DNA from: Zhouia spongiae
Lineage (GTDB): Bacteria; Bacteroidota; Bacteroidia; Flavobacteriales; Flavobacteriaceae
Direction of reading: 5' to 3'
DNA: 64,000 bases
Assembly (NCBI RefSeq): GCF_022760175.1
Contig: NZ_CP094326.1
Coordinates: forward strand, 62,001 to 126,000
Shown here: one piece after another, positions 25,859 to 33,789 of the stretch
Layout: each line of letters begins with the position of its first letter
Numbering within the stretch: position 1 is the first letter of the stretch
Translations under genes and position numbers: made by a program
Notes under the pieces: model-generated
Seen by the model: the letters and a program-made list of their open reading frames with translations, nothing else
The model's database searches: none
What the model was told of the DNA's origin: nothing

Positions 25859-26440
25859 ATGAATAACCCTAACGTTAAAATCAATAGTGTACAGATACTC
25901 TCTAACGACTGGTACACTTTGAAAAAAGTAAATTTCGATTACAAAACCCTCGACGGAAATATTCAAAATCAGAGCCGCGAAGTATACGACCGGGGTAATG
26001 GAGCGGTCGTCCTGCTCTATAACGAGGAAAATAAGACCATCGTATTAACCAGGCAATTCAGAATGCCCACCTACCTAAACGACAATACAGACGGCATGAT
26101 GATCGAGGCTCCTGCCGGATTACTCGATGACGACAATCCACAAGATTGTATCATAAGGGAGATCGAAGAAGAAACAGGATACAGGGTAGAAAAAGTAGAA
26201 AAAGTTTTTGAATCCTATACATCTCCCGGTGCCGTGACCGAAATATTGCATTTTTTCATGGCCTGCTACACACCGGCCATGAAAGTAAGCAAAGGAGGTG
26301 GAAAAGAGGAAGAACACGAAGACATTGAAGTTGTTGAAATGCCGTTTGAAAAGGCTTTACAGATGATTCATTCAGGTGAGATAAGGGATGCCAAAACCAT
26401 TATGTTACTGTTGTACGCCAAGGCATACGACCTGTGTTAA
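25859..26440 (+). CDS. nudK: Nudix hydrolase, GDP-mannose pyrophosphatase NudK type
   Basis: 193 residues. EVYDRGNGAVVLLYN, VLTRQFRMPTY and MIEAPAGLLDDDNPQDC are characteristic of NudK, and the Nudix core REIEEETGY supplies the Mg-binding glutamates. The first Nudix Glu (Gx5E) is Asn in this protein. It is predicted to hydrolyse GDP-mannose or related nucleotide sugars. Its stop overlaps the convergent methyltransferase stop by 4 bp. Confidence 0.87.
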   Translation: MNNPNVKINSVQILSNDWYTLKKVNFDYKTLDGNIQNQSREVYDRGNGAVVLLYNEENKTIVLTRQFRMPTYLNDNTDGMMIEAPAGLLDDDNPQDCIIREIEEETGYRVEKVEKVFESYTSPGAVTEILHFFMACYTPAMKVSKGGGKEEEHEDIEVVEMPFEKALQMIHSGEIRDAKTIMLLLYAKAYDLC

Positions 26441-27177
26441 GAACGGTTTAACCTCCCTAACCTTATAAATACCGGAAACCTCACTTTCCGCCGTTCTTTC
26501 CATAAAGACCTTAAAGAATCTATAATAGCTATGGTAGGATCGCTATGATTTTCATCTATATACCTCTGTACGGCTGACCAGGAATAAAAATACCCTTGCA
26601 GATCTTTAATATCCCAATGGTATTCAATTTCAAACCCGGGGCACTCTGTTTCATCAAAAGGAAACCGGATGTTCCGGTACTCATGTTCAAGAAGCTTTCT
26701 GTTAGCCGTATAATAATTTGCAAACATGGTCCTGTAAAACTCATGTATCTTCACATCAATTTGTTCTTCTGCCATAATTCTGCCATACCCCATAATTGCA
26801 ATAACACCATCGGGTTTTAATACCCTTGTCACCTCCCCAAAGAACTTATCCGTATCAAACCAATGCAAAGCCTGCCCCACTGTTACCAGATCAAAGAAAC
26901 GATCCGGAAACGGCATTTCCTCAGCCTTCCCCAAACTATACTCAATATTTTCCTTTTGAACAGCATTTCTTAATTGTTCGGCACTCACATCAACAGCATA
27001 GACCATTTTAAAACGTTCCGCCAGCCGGTATGCAATAGTTCCGGTTCCCGTTCCGCAATCATAGGCATTATCCCTTCTCTTTAAGTGCCTGTATAAAAAA
27101 CGAAACATCTCGTCAGGATATTCCGGCCTGTACTTCTTGTAGTAATCACTCTGCTTTGAAAATATTTCAGAATCCAT
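26437..27177 (-). CDS. Class I SAM-dependent methyltransferase
   Basis: About 246 residues from MDSEIFSKQSDYYKKYRPEYP; the frame opens 14 codons earlier. Motif I is NAYDCGTGTGTIAYRLAE, motif II VYAVDVSAEQLRNA, then GKAEEMPFPDRFFDLVTVGQALHWF, the Methyltransf_11 (yeast Tmt1/Crg1-like) arrangement. The substrate cannot be told; homologues act on small carboxylates or lipids. It is monocistronic. Confidence 0.87.
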   Translation of the reverse strand: MDSEIFSKQSDYYKKYRPEYPDEMFRFLYRHLKRRDNAYDCGTGTGTIAYRLAERFKMVYAVDVSAEQLRNAVQKENIEYSLGKAEEMPFPDRFFDLVTVGQALHWFDTDKFFGEVTRVLKPDGVIAIMGYGRIMAEEQIDVKIHEFYRTMFANYYTANRKLLEHEYRNIRFPFDETECPGFEIEYHWDIKDLQGYFYSWSAVQRYIDENHSDPTIAIIDSLRSLWKERRKVRFPVFIRLGRLNRS

Positions 27178-27257
27178 ATTATAAATATACGCTTTACTAT
27201 AATTCATAACTTTATACATCGCTTTAAACTGGCATCACTACTTAATTAAAGACTAAA

Positions 27258-27809
27258 ATGAATGATCGTTCGCTATATTATATTGCCGTAATTCCTCCGG
27301 TAAAAGAATCTAACTCCATTCAACAAATTAAAGAGGACCTGAAAACGCGGTTCAATATCTGTCACAGCCTGAGGTCTCCCGCCCATATCACCCTGCAAAT
27401 GCCTTTCCGAAGGAATATCAGGGATGAAAACGATATTATGAATTCACTTAAAGAATTCGCAGCAGCACAACCCGGTTTCGATGTTTTCCTGGATGGTTTC
27501 GGCCACTTTTCAAACAGGGTGATATTTATTAAAATTCAGGAGCACTCTCCGTTCATCGACCTGCGCCAGGCTTTGGTATGCACCTTAAGATCATCCTTAA
27601 ACTTTACTGAAAATGAAACCTCAAGACCTTTCCACCCCCATATAACTATTGCTCACAGAGACCTTTCTCCGGAAATATTCAATATTGCCTGGAGCGAATT
27701 CCGGTTCAAACAATTTACAGCTACGTTCCGGATAACCGGCCTCAGCCTGCTGAAACACGATGGCAAAAAATGGAATATCTACAGATCTTTCCCCTTTAAA
27801 CTACTATAA
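27258..27809 (+). CDS. 2'-5' RNA ligase family (2H phosphoesterase) protein
   Basis: 183 residues with two HxT motifs, PAHITLQMPF (His43, Thr45) and FHPHITIAH (His127, Thr129), which make the 2H active site. Families with this fold ligate or hydrolyse 2',5'-phosphodiesters or cyclic phosphates. The overall size fits the LigT/YjcG-like branch. It is not coupled to the downstream riboswitch unit, which has its own promoter. Confidence 0.87.
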   Translation: MNDRSLYYIAVIPPVKESNSIQQIKEDLKTRFNICHSLRSPAHITLQMPFRRNIRDENDIMNSLKEFAAAQPGFDVFLDGFGHFSNRVIFIKIQEHSPFIDLRQALVCTLRSSLNFTENETSRPFHPHITIAHRDLSPEIFNIAWSEFRFKQFTATFRITGLSLLKHDGKKWNIYRSFPFKLL

Positions 27810-27935
27810 AGACACACAGGCCATAATCAAACACCAAGACGAAAATTACCTTTTCGGCATATTCCGTCCCCCTGCTATGTAAACCATAACGCATCTCTCC
27901 TAAACAGCCAGACTATTTTATTAAAATAATTATTT

Positions 27936-27943
27936 TATTTTTG
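27936..27943 (+). promoter_or_regulatory. Putative -7 box in front of the cobalamin riboswitch
   Basis: TATTTTTG fits TAnnTTTG and ends at the base where the riboswitch P1 stem begins. Transcription would therefore start in or just before P1. The spacer region is AT-rich and has no clear TTG at -33. Confidence 0.5.
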
Positions 27944-28104
27944 ATACGGAATCAGAGGTTCAGCTTAATGTTAGTTGATAAGGAATTGTGTGAAAATCAC
28001 AAGCTGACGCGCAACTGTAAGTAACATCACGACGAAAACGGGCCATCGATCAGTTTAACACGATGGCCGAAAAAAGTTACAAGCCAGGATACTTGCCGCT
28101 GTAT
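27944..28104 (+). ncRNA. Cobalamin (B12) riboswitch
   Basis: The conserved core is visible: AGAGGTTCAGC, AGGAATTGTGTGAAAATCAC (hairpin GTG/CAC), CTGACGCGCAACTGTAAGT and a GGGCCATCG/CGATGGCC peripheral stem. GTTAC pairs back to GTAAC, and the B12 box is AAGCCAGGATACTTGCC. ATAC at the 5' end can pair with GTAT (28101-28104) as P1. It belongs to the adenosyl/aquocobalamin aptamer class and normally represses downstream genes when B12 is plentiful. The about 100 nt before the next ATG contain no hairpin followed by U-run, so translational control is more likely than termination. Confidence 0.93.
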
Positions 28105-28203
28105 TTTTAACCTTAAGTGCTTTCGCGAATTAAAGCCGGGTCTTGACCTTGTTTGCTGCAAACGCAGTGCTTTATTCCTCGTGGCACATTATAAAACAAA
28201 CAA

Positions 28204-28701
28204 ATGACATCAATCAAATCGTCAGGTGCCCCATTGGTTTGCTGGGACATATACGGATCGTTCCTCCAAGAACAGGCTACACATACGGGTAAGAAATCTG
28301 ATCTGGAACTCTTAGCAGAACTCAAACAAAAACATCATTGGGATATCGATTTCCACGCCCTTTTAAAAAACTCCTTTTACGATGCTTTGGTACTGACCAA
28401 TCTGAACCAGGAAATAATTTGGGCGAGTAAAGGGTTTAAAAAAATGACCGGGTATTCCATAAAAAGTATTGTCGGGAAGAAGCCCAAGTTCCTTCAGGGA
28501 AAGGAAACTTCGCCTGATACCTTGAGCTTTATCAGACAAAACATTCAACAAGGGAATGCCTTTAGCACTCAACTCATTAATTACAGAAAGAACGGGGAAA
28601 CGTATCTTTGTGAAATCAATATCGCCCCGATAAAAAACAAACAAAATCAAATAACTCACTTTATAGCTTTAGAAAATGAAAGACCGCTCCACAGAAAATA
28701 G
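28204..28701 (+). CDS. PAS domain protein, LOV-like without the photoactive cysteine
   Basis: 165 residues: a short N-terminal segment (APLVCWDIYGSFLQEQ) and then one PAS domain (about 55-158). TGYSIKSIVGKKPKFLQGKE and NYRKNGETYLCEINIAPI closely follow LOV flavin-binding signatures. The adduct-forming Cys of GxNCRFLQ is Pro94 here, so classical LOV chemistry is impossible; flavin binding might persist. There is no output domain. It lies 99 bp after the B12 riboswitch and overlaps the thioesterase gene by 26 bp, so both should be B12-controlled. Confidence 0.8.
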   Translation: MTSIKSSGAPLVCWDIYGSFLQEQATHTGKKSDLELLAELKQKHHWDIDFHALLKNSFYDALVLTNLNQEIIWASKGFKKMTGYSIKSIVGKKPKFLQGKETSPDTLSFIRQNIQQGNAFSTQLINYRKNGETYLCEINIAPIKNKQNQITHFIALENERPLHRK

Positions 28702-29068
28702 AAAAGCCACCTCGGAAACAAGAATTTTCAAAGCCGTTTTTCCAAATACTACCAACCATTACGATACACTTTTCGGAGGTACTGCCATGCAACTTATGGA
28801 CGAAACAGCATTTATTACAGCCACCAGGTTCAGCAGACAAAGGATGGTGACCGTCAGCAGTGACAGGATTGACTTTAAAAAGCCGATCCCGGCGGGAACT
28901 ATCGTTGAACTCATCGGAAAGGTCACCCATATCGGAAATACCAGTCTGAAAGTTAAAGTAGATATTTATACAGAAGAAATGTATTCGGAAAAAAGAGAAA
29001 AATCAGTTTCCGGTGAATTTACGTTTGTCGCCATCGATGAAAATAAAAAACCTACAAACATTCTTTAA
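28676..29068 (+). CDS. Acyl-CoA thioesterase, hotdog fold (YciA/BFIT type)
   Basis: 130 residues with FPNTTNHYDTLFGGTAMQLMDETAF, the helix and catalytic Asp42 pattern of YciA-like thioesterases, and SSDRIDFKKPIPAGTIVEL. It hydrolyses acyl-CoA to free acid and CoA; chain-length preference cannot be read. It starts inside the PAS gene and shares the riboswitch transcript. The convergent symporter ends 64 bp away. Confidence 0.9.
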   Translation: MKDRSTENRKATSETRIFKAVFPNTTNHYDTLFGGTAMQLMDETAFITATRFSRQRMVTVSSDRIDFKKPIPAGTIVELIGKVTHIGNTSLKVKVDIYTEEMYSEKREKSVSGEFTFVAIDENKKPTNIL

Positions 29069-29132
29069 TACTGAATGGTATTATAACATCAGAACAATCG
29101 ACATCCCGAAAAAACACCTCATAATGAACAAC

Positions 29133-30833
29133 TTAATGGTTACTAACCGTTTTGGAGGCTCCCTTTGGGTATCGTATGCTTTCTACAATTTCACCGATTT
29201 CTTCAGGTGGTTTTTTGGTAAACTTCGATACAATGACAGCTACCGTAAAATTCAGCAGCATTCCTACTGTCCCGAACCCCTCCGGGGAAATCCCAAACCA
29301 CCAATACGCCTCCCCTGACGTTGCCGGGTCGCCGATCCACTTCAGTTTAAACCTGGCTATGTAATAACAGGTAATCGCCAGTCCCAGTATCATTCCAGCA
29401 ACGGCACCTTCTTTATTCATTCGTTTGGAGAAAATCCCGAGCACTATGGCCGGAAAAAACGAAGCAGCCGCCAAACCAAATGCCAGGGCTACTACCGAAG
29501 CCACAAAACCGGGCGGATTAATTCCGAAATAACCGGCTACACAAACCGCTGCTACAGCCGAACCTCTGGCGGCCCACAGTTCAGTCTTTTCATCAATATC
29601 CGGTAATAACATTTTCTTTAACAGATCGTGAGATATTGAAGACGATATAACCAGAAGCAAGCCCGCAGCAGTAGATAACGCTGCTGCCAGCCCTCCTGCC
29701 GCCACCAAAGCAATAACCCAGTTGGGAAGCCCCGATATCTCCGGATTGGCCAGCACAATAATATCCCTGTCTATCATCAATTCATTGGTTTCCGGATTGG
29801 CCAGATATTGTATCCTGCCATCACTGTTTTTATCTCTAAACTCCAGCAATCCGGTTAACTCCCATTTCTTAAACCAGTCCGGCATCGCTGAATACGGCTG
29901 TCCGCTGACAGTTTCTATCAAGTTTGTTCTCGCAAAAACAGCAATAGCCGGTGCGGTTGTATACAATACACCTATAAAGATCAGGGCATATAAAGCCGAC
30001 TTTCGGGCATCTCTTACCCTTGGTACCGTAAAAAACCTTACGATTACATGCGGCAGCCCGGCAGTACCCAACATCAAAGCCGCTGTGATAAAAAATACAT
30101 CTACAGTTGATTTGCTTCCGGAAGTATACTCATGAAAACCCAATTCCCTGTGCAAACCGTCCAGCTTATCCAACAAATAAGTTCCCTCAGGAGTTACACC
30201 TCCAAAACCAAACTGTGGTATGGGGTTACCCGTCATTTGTATAGAAAGAAAAAAGGCCGGTACCATAAATGCAAAAATAAGCACACAGTATTGTGCTACC
30301 TGCGTATAGGTTATCCCTTTCATCCCGCCAAGAACAGCATAAAATAACACGATCGCCATTCCTATATACACACCTGTATCCACATCGACCTCCAGGAACC
30401 TGGAAAAAACGACTCCTACCCCTCTCATCTGCCCGGCGACATAAGTAAACGACACAAACAATGCACAGATAACCGCCACCAGGCGTGCTATATTAGAATA
30501 ATATCTGTCTCCTATAAAATCCGGCACTGTAAACTTCCCGAATTTTCTTAAGTATGGTGCCAGCAAAAGTGCCAGCAATACATAGCCTCCGGTCCACCCC
30601 ATTAGGTAAACAGAACCGTCATATCCCGCAAAAGAAATGATGCCGGCCATCGATATAAAAGAAGCAGCAGACATCCAGTCAGCTGCGGTAGCCATCCCGT
30701 TCGCTAAAGGAGACACGCCTCCTCCTGCCACATAAAACTCTTTGGTCGACCCGGCCCTGCTCCAAATAGCCACCCCGATGTAAATGGCAAAAGTAACCGC
30801 AACCAATAAGTAGGTCCAGATCTGAACACTCAT
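29133..30833 (-). CDS. Sodium:solute symporter, acetate-permease (ActP) type
   Basis: 566 residues and about 13 transmembrane helices. Conserved SSS-family segments are EFYVAGGGVSPLANGMATAADWMSAASF, PDFIGDRYYSNIARL, ALMLGTAGLPHVIVRFFTV and AGLLLVISSSISHDLLKK. A hydrophilic insertion near residue 330-370 is typical of the acetate/short-chain monocarboxylate subgroup partnered with DUF4212. It imports carboxylates with Na+. Its start is 5 bp behind the DUF4212 gene. Confidence 0.9.
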   Translation of the reverse strand: MSVQIWTYLLVAVTFAIYIGVAIWSRAGSTKEFYVAGGGVSPLANGMATAADWMSAASFISMAGIISFAGYDGSVYLMGWTGGYVLLALLLAPYLRKFGKFTVPDFIGDRYYSNIARLVAVICALFVSFTYVAGQMRGVGVVFSRFLEVDVDTGVYIGMAIVLFYAVLGGMKGITYTQVAQYCVLIFAFMVPAFFLSIQMTGNPIPQFGFGGVTPEGTYLLDKLDGLHRELGFHEYTSGSKSTVDVFFITAALMLGTAGLPHVIVRFFTVPRVRDARKSALYALIFIGVLYTTAPAIAVFARTNLIETVSGQPYSAMPDWFKKWELTGLLEFRDKNSDGRIQYLANPETNELMIDRDIIVLANPEISGLPNWVIALVAAGGLAAALSTAAGLLLVISSSISHDLLKKMLLPDIDEKTELWAARGSAVAAVCVAGYFGINPPGFVASVVALAFGLAAASFFPAIVLGIFSKRMNKEGAVAGMILGLAITCYYIARFKLKWIGDPATSGEAYWWFGISPEGFGTVGMLLNFTVAVIVSKFTKKPPEEIGEIVESIRYPKGASKTVSNH

Positions 30834-30838
30834 AAGAT

Positions 30839-31102
30839 TTAGTCTTCGTTAAGTCGATATTTTTTATCCAGCTTGTTCATCAGGTATACATAAACCGCGA
30901 TTAGTACGATGAACACATAGATAGACCCTTGCTGGGCAAACCAAAAGCCCAGCTTAAAACCCCCAAGGCGTAACGCGTTAAGTTCATCTACAAACAGTAT
31001 CCCGCATCCATAAGAGACCAAAAACCAAATGATCAAAAGAATAAAGAGATACTTTAAATTATGCTGCCAGTATTTTTTTAAAAGCAATTTCCTGCGGTTC
31101 AT
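30839..31102 (-). CDS. DUF4212 small membrane partner of the symporter
   Basis: 87 residues starting at the ATG at 31102; a TTG one codon upstream is less likely. Two transmembrane helices, YLFILLIIWFLVSYGCGILF and GSIYVFIVLIAVYVYLMN, with a GFKLGFWFAQQGS loop typical of DUF4212. Members are almost always placed directly before an ActP-like symporter, as here, and are thought to be its subunit. Confidence 0.9.
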   Translation of the reverse strand: MNRRKLLLKKYWQHNLKYLFILLIIWFLVSYGCGILFVDELNALRLGGFKLGFWFAQQGSIYVFIVLIAVYVYLMNKLDKKYRLNED

Positions 31103-31281
31103 CAAACGTATGTTATTTTCAATCTTTTAACAATAATAAAAAACAATCATCAAAAAACCGCCTTTAACCAAACATTTTTAATCAATTAAAACACAAAAAG
31201 CAAGTTTTCAAAAACACTAAACACAGGTTGATTAATTCATTGATATAATGTATCTTAATGAACGATCTAAAAACACAGCGT

Positions 31282-31725
31282 ATGATCGACAGGTTTATGG
31301 AAGAAGCCATTAAAGAAGCCCAAAAAAGCTTAAGTGAGGGAGGTATTCCGATAGGTTCGGTACTGGTATTAGACGACCAAATAGCAGGCAGGGGATACAA
31401 TCAGCGGGTTCAAAAGGACAGTGCAGTACTCCACGCCGAAATTGATTGTCTGGAAAACGCAGGAAGACTAAGCCCGGAAGAATATCAAAGAGCAAAGCTC
31501 TATACAACACTCTCCCCCTGTTCCATGTGCAGTGGCGCTGTTTTATTGTATAAGATCCCTGAAGTTATCATAGGCGAGCATATTACATTTTCAGGGGCCG
31601 AAGATCATCTCAGAAAAAACGGTGTCAGGCTTTATGTTTTTAACGATGAACGCTGTGTAAAAATGATGAAAGATTTTATAACAAATAATCCCAGCCTCTG
31701 GAACGAAGACATAGGAGAAAAATAA
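31282..31725 (+). CDS. Nucleoside deaminase (CDA fold)
   Basis: About 147 residues from MIDRFMEEAIKEA. An in-frame ATG at 31258 follows directly on a TATCTTAA box (31250-31257, with a TTG 20 bp before it) and may be untranslated. Zinc motifs are HAEIDCLEN and PCSMCSGAVLL; GGIPIGSVLV is the N-terminal signature. It resembles guanine/cytosine deaminases and TadA-like enzymes. The PCSMC form and short C-terminus favour a free-base or nucleoside substrate over tRNA. Confidence 0.85.
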   Translation: MIDRFMEEAIKEAQKSLSEGGIPIGSVLVLDDQIAGRGYNQRVQKDSAVLHAEIDCLENAGRLSPEEYQRAKLYTTLSPCSMCSGAVLLYKIPEVIIGEHITFSGAEDHLRKNGVRLYVFNDERCVKMMKDFITNNPSLWNEDIGEK

Positions 31726-31732
31726 ATATATT

Positions 31733-32566
31733 ATGATACGCCAATCCTTACTATTGTTATTGTGTATAGCCGGTTTTTCAGGTTGTAAAAACAATGCTGA
31801 AAAGTTCTCCGACAAAAAACCGGGAGCTACACAGGAAGTCTCCTCTCAAACCAGGATCATCGATCTTACCCATCCATTTTCAGACGAAACAGTTTATTGG
31901 GTCACTGCCAGGGAATTTGAACTTGAAGAAGTCGCCAAAGGCCAAACCGACAACGGGTATTTCTATGCTGCCAACAATTTTTCTACAGCTGAGCATGGAG
32001 GAACTCATATTGATGCTCCTATCCATTTTTATGAAACCGGACAAACGGTCGATGAAATCCCACTGGATAATCTGATAGGACAGGCGATTAAAGTTAACGT
32101 AACCGGTAAAGCAAAAAACAATCCCGATTATCAGGTCAGCATTGAAGATTTCAAAAACTGGGAACAAAAGCACCAAATGCTTATACCCGATAAATGTATT
32201 ATCATTTTAGAAACCGGGTTCGGATCGTATTATCCCGACAAACAAAAATACCTCGGAACCCTTAACAGGGGGCCTGATGCAGTCAAGGAACTTCATTTTC
32301 CCGGCCTTTCTCCGGAAGCAGCGACATGGTTAACCGATAAACGGAATATAAAAGCCATTGGTCTCGATACACCAAGTATCGATTACGGACAATCACAAGA
32401 CTTTAAAAGTCACGTGGTGTTAATGAGTAAAAATATTCCTGTTTTCGAGAATGTAGCCAATGTCGACAAGTTACCTGAATCAGACTTCCAGATTATTGCA
32501 TTACCTATTAAAATTAAAGGAGGAAGCGGAGGACCACTACGCATTATCGCCTTATTAAGACAATAA
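31733..32566 (+). CDS. Cyclase family lipoprotein (kynurenine-formamidase-like)
   Basis: 277 residues with a lipoprotein signal (CIAGFSGCKN, Cys18). The cyclase-family metal site is HGGTHIDAPIHF at residues 88-99, with a second conserved region EPLD-like IPLDNLIG and a C-terminal HVVLMSKNIPVFENVAN. The family includes kynurenine formamidase and isatin hydrolase, which hydrolyse amide or ring bonds with Zn or Mn. Periplasmic or surface location is predicted. It is 7 bp behind the deaminase gene. Confidence 0.88.
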   Translation: MIRQSLLLLLCIAGFSGCKNNAEKFSDKKPGATQEVSSQTRIIDLTHPFSDETVYWVTAREFELEEVAKGQTDNGYFYAANNFSTAEHGGTHIDAPIHFYETGQTVDEIPLDNLIGQAIKVNVTGKAKNNPDYQVSIEDFKNWEQKHQMLIPDKCIIILETGFGSYYPDKQKYLGTLNRGPDAVKELHFPGLSPEAATWLTDKRNIKAIGLDTPSIDYGQSQDFKSHVVLMSKNIPVFENVANVDKLPESDFQIIALPIKIKGGSGGPLRIIALLRQ

Positions 32567-32877
32567 AAATATCCCGGGCCTTATAAAGCCGGCAAGCTGT
32601 GCCGTACAATTTGTTCAAAGTATCGCCTTCTTGTTTCACTTCTTATTCTCGCAGGATATCTTTCTCCCTGACGTTTAAGCTCAACCGTCTGTTAAGGTAT
32701 AATATTAGTCAACTAACGCGAAGCATTAACCTGGTACAAAAAAATTAACACCCTGACTATCTCTGAAAATAAACAGAATTCACGGTAAGACAGTTAATCA
32801 CCTTAATTCCGCCGGGAGACTTTCTTTCGGAATATATCACCGGATAAAGCCTCATCAAAGGCTTCCCATACACCCCT
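32567..32877. other. Intergenic stretch with no recognisable feature
   Basis: The 311 bp between the convergent cyclase and barrel genes contain an Arg-rich open frame of about 34 codons on the minus strand (near 32580-32690). It has no start codon and no family I recognise. No terminator with a T-run, tRNA or repeat was found. Confidence 0.4.
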
Positions 32878-33744
32878 TTAATCATTAAAGAACGAATACC
32901 TCATTTTTAAACCAAACGAAGAAAGCCTCATCTTTTCAGCATAAGGGGTATTGCTTAAAGAGTTATATTGTAAATCAACAGGATACTCATCAGAAGGGTA
33001 TACGATGAGCTGCTTTGCCGTTGGTTCATTATCAACAATATAGTTCATACCTACATCAAAGAACAACCCAAAATAAACAGCGTTCTTTTTATTTAAAAAG
33101 CATTTGATTCCCGATTCAAACGTAGCAGACCAGGCCATTTTGGCATCCAGATCTTTTTGGGCAGATTTAACATTATTAAATGTCCCGAATCCCATAAACT
33201 TTGGATTAAATAATTCAGCATTGTACTGAGGATAATAGCCACTGGTAACGAGTGAGCCTATACGGGTCTGGGTAGTGCCATTTATAACGAACCCAGCCTT
33301 GACCCCTGTTAGAGCGTAAAACCTGACTTTCCTTCCATCTGTTTCATATTGCAGCGTTACAGGAACATTTATATTCTCTATTCTTTGAACTTCATTGTAA
33401 CTATTGGCCGTATATCTGAATTCAAACGGTTCCTGGTCAAAATCTGTAGTATTATAACTGTCCCTGACATTGTTTAAACGAACATCAGATCTGTATGACT
33501 GATATTCGACTTCCAACCCAAGGCTCCAGTTATCATTCAGGTATAAAGAACTTCTTAAACCAAATAAAACCCCGTTTTTATTCTTTGTTTCTCCGACTTT
33601 TAATTCCTGAGAAATCCAACTGACAGTACTACCGGAGGTTACTGACAGTTCCAGTTTTCTTTGCTGTGCTTCTGCATACCGACAACCCAGCAAACATATC
33701 GCAACTCCTGTTAAATATTTTATATGATATATATATACTTTCAT
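32878..33744 (-). CDS. Outer-membrane beta-barrel protein
   Basis: 288 residues with a signal peptide ending near CRYAEAQ and alternating amphipathic strands (WSLGLEVEYQSYRS, NVPVTLQYETDGRKVRFYALTGVKAGFVI), ending in FGLKMRYSFFND with a terminal aromatic-rich strand. This fits the OmpA/PorT-like OMP_b-brl families. It lies 45 bp behind the giant adhesin-like gene on the same strand. By position it could assist that protein at the outer membrane, as SprF does for SprB, but it lacks PorP/SprF motifs that I would recognise. Confidence 0.78.
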   Translation of the reverse strand: MKVYIYHIKYLTGVAICLLGCRYAEAQQRKLELSVTSGSTVSWISQELKVGETKNKNGVLFGLRSSLYLNDNWSLGLEVEYQSYRSDVRLNNVRDSYNTTDFDQEPFEFRYTANSYNEVQRIENINVPVTLQYETDGRKVRFYALTGVKAGFVINGTTQTRIGSLVTSGYYPQYNAELFNPKFMGFGTFNNVKSAQKDLDAKMAWSATFESGIKCFLNKKNAVYFGLFFDVGMNYIVDNEPTAKQLIVYPSDEYPVDLQYNSLSNTPYAEKMRLSSFGLKMRYSFFND

Positions 33745-33789
33745 TATTATATTATTTGATGTATTCTGGTTTTTTAATAACTATGTTCC

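Noticed and set aside
31103-31110. CAAACGTA as a reverse TAnnTTTG promoter box for the DUF4212 gene
   Set aside because: It touches the ATG, leaving no room for a transcript start before the coding region.
32580-32690. Short Arg-rich open frame on the minus strand in the gap after the cyclase gene
   Set aside because: About 34 codons, no start codon, stop directly upstream, and no family recognised.
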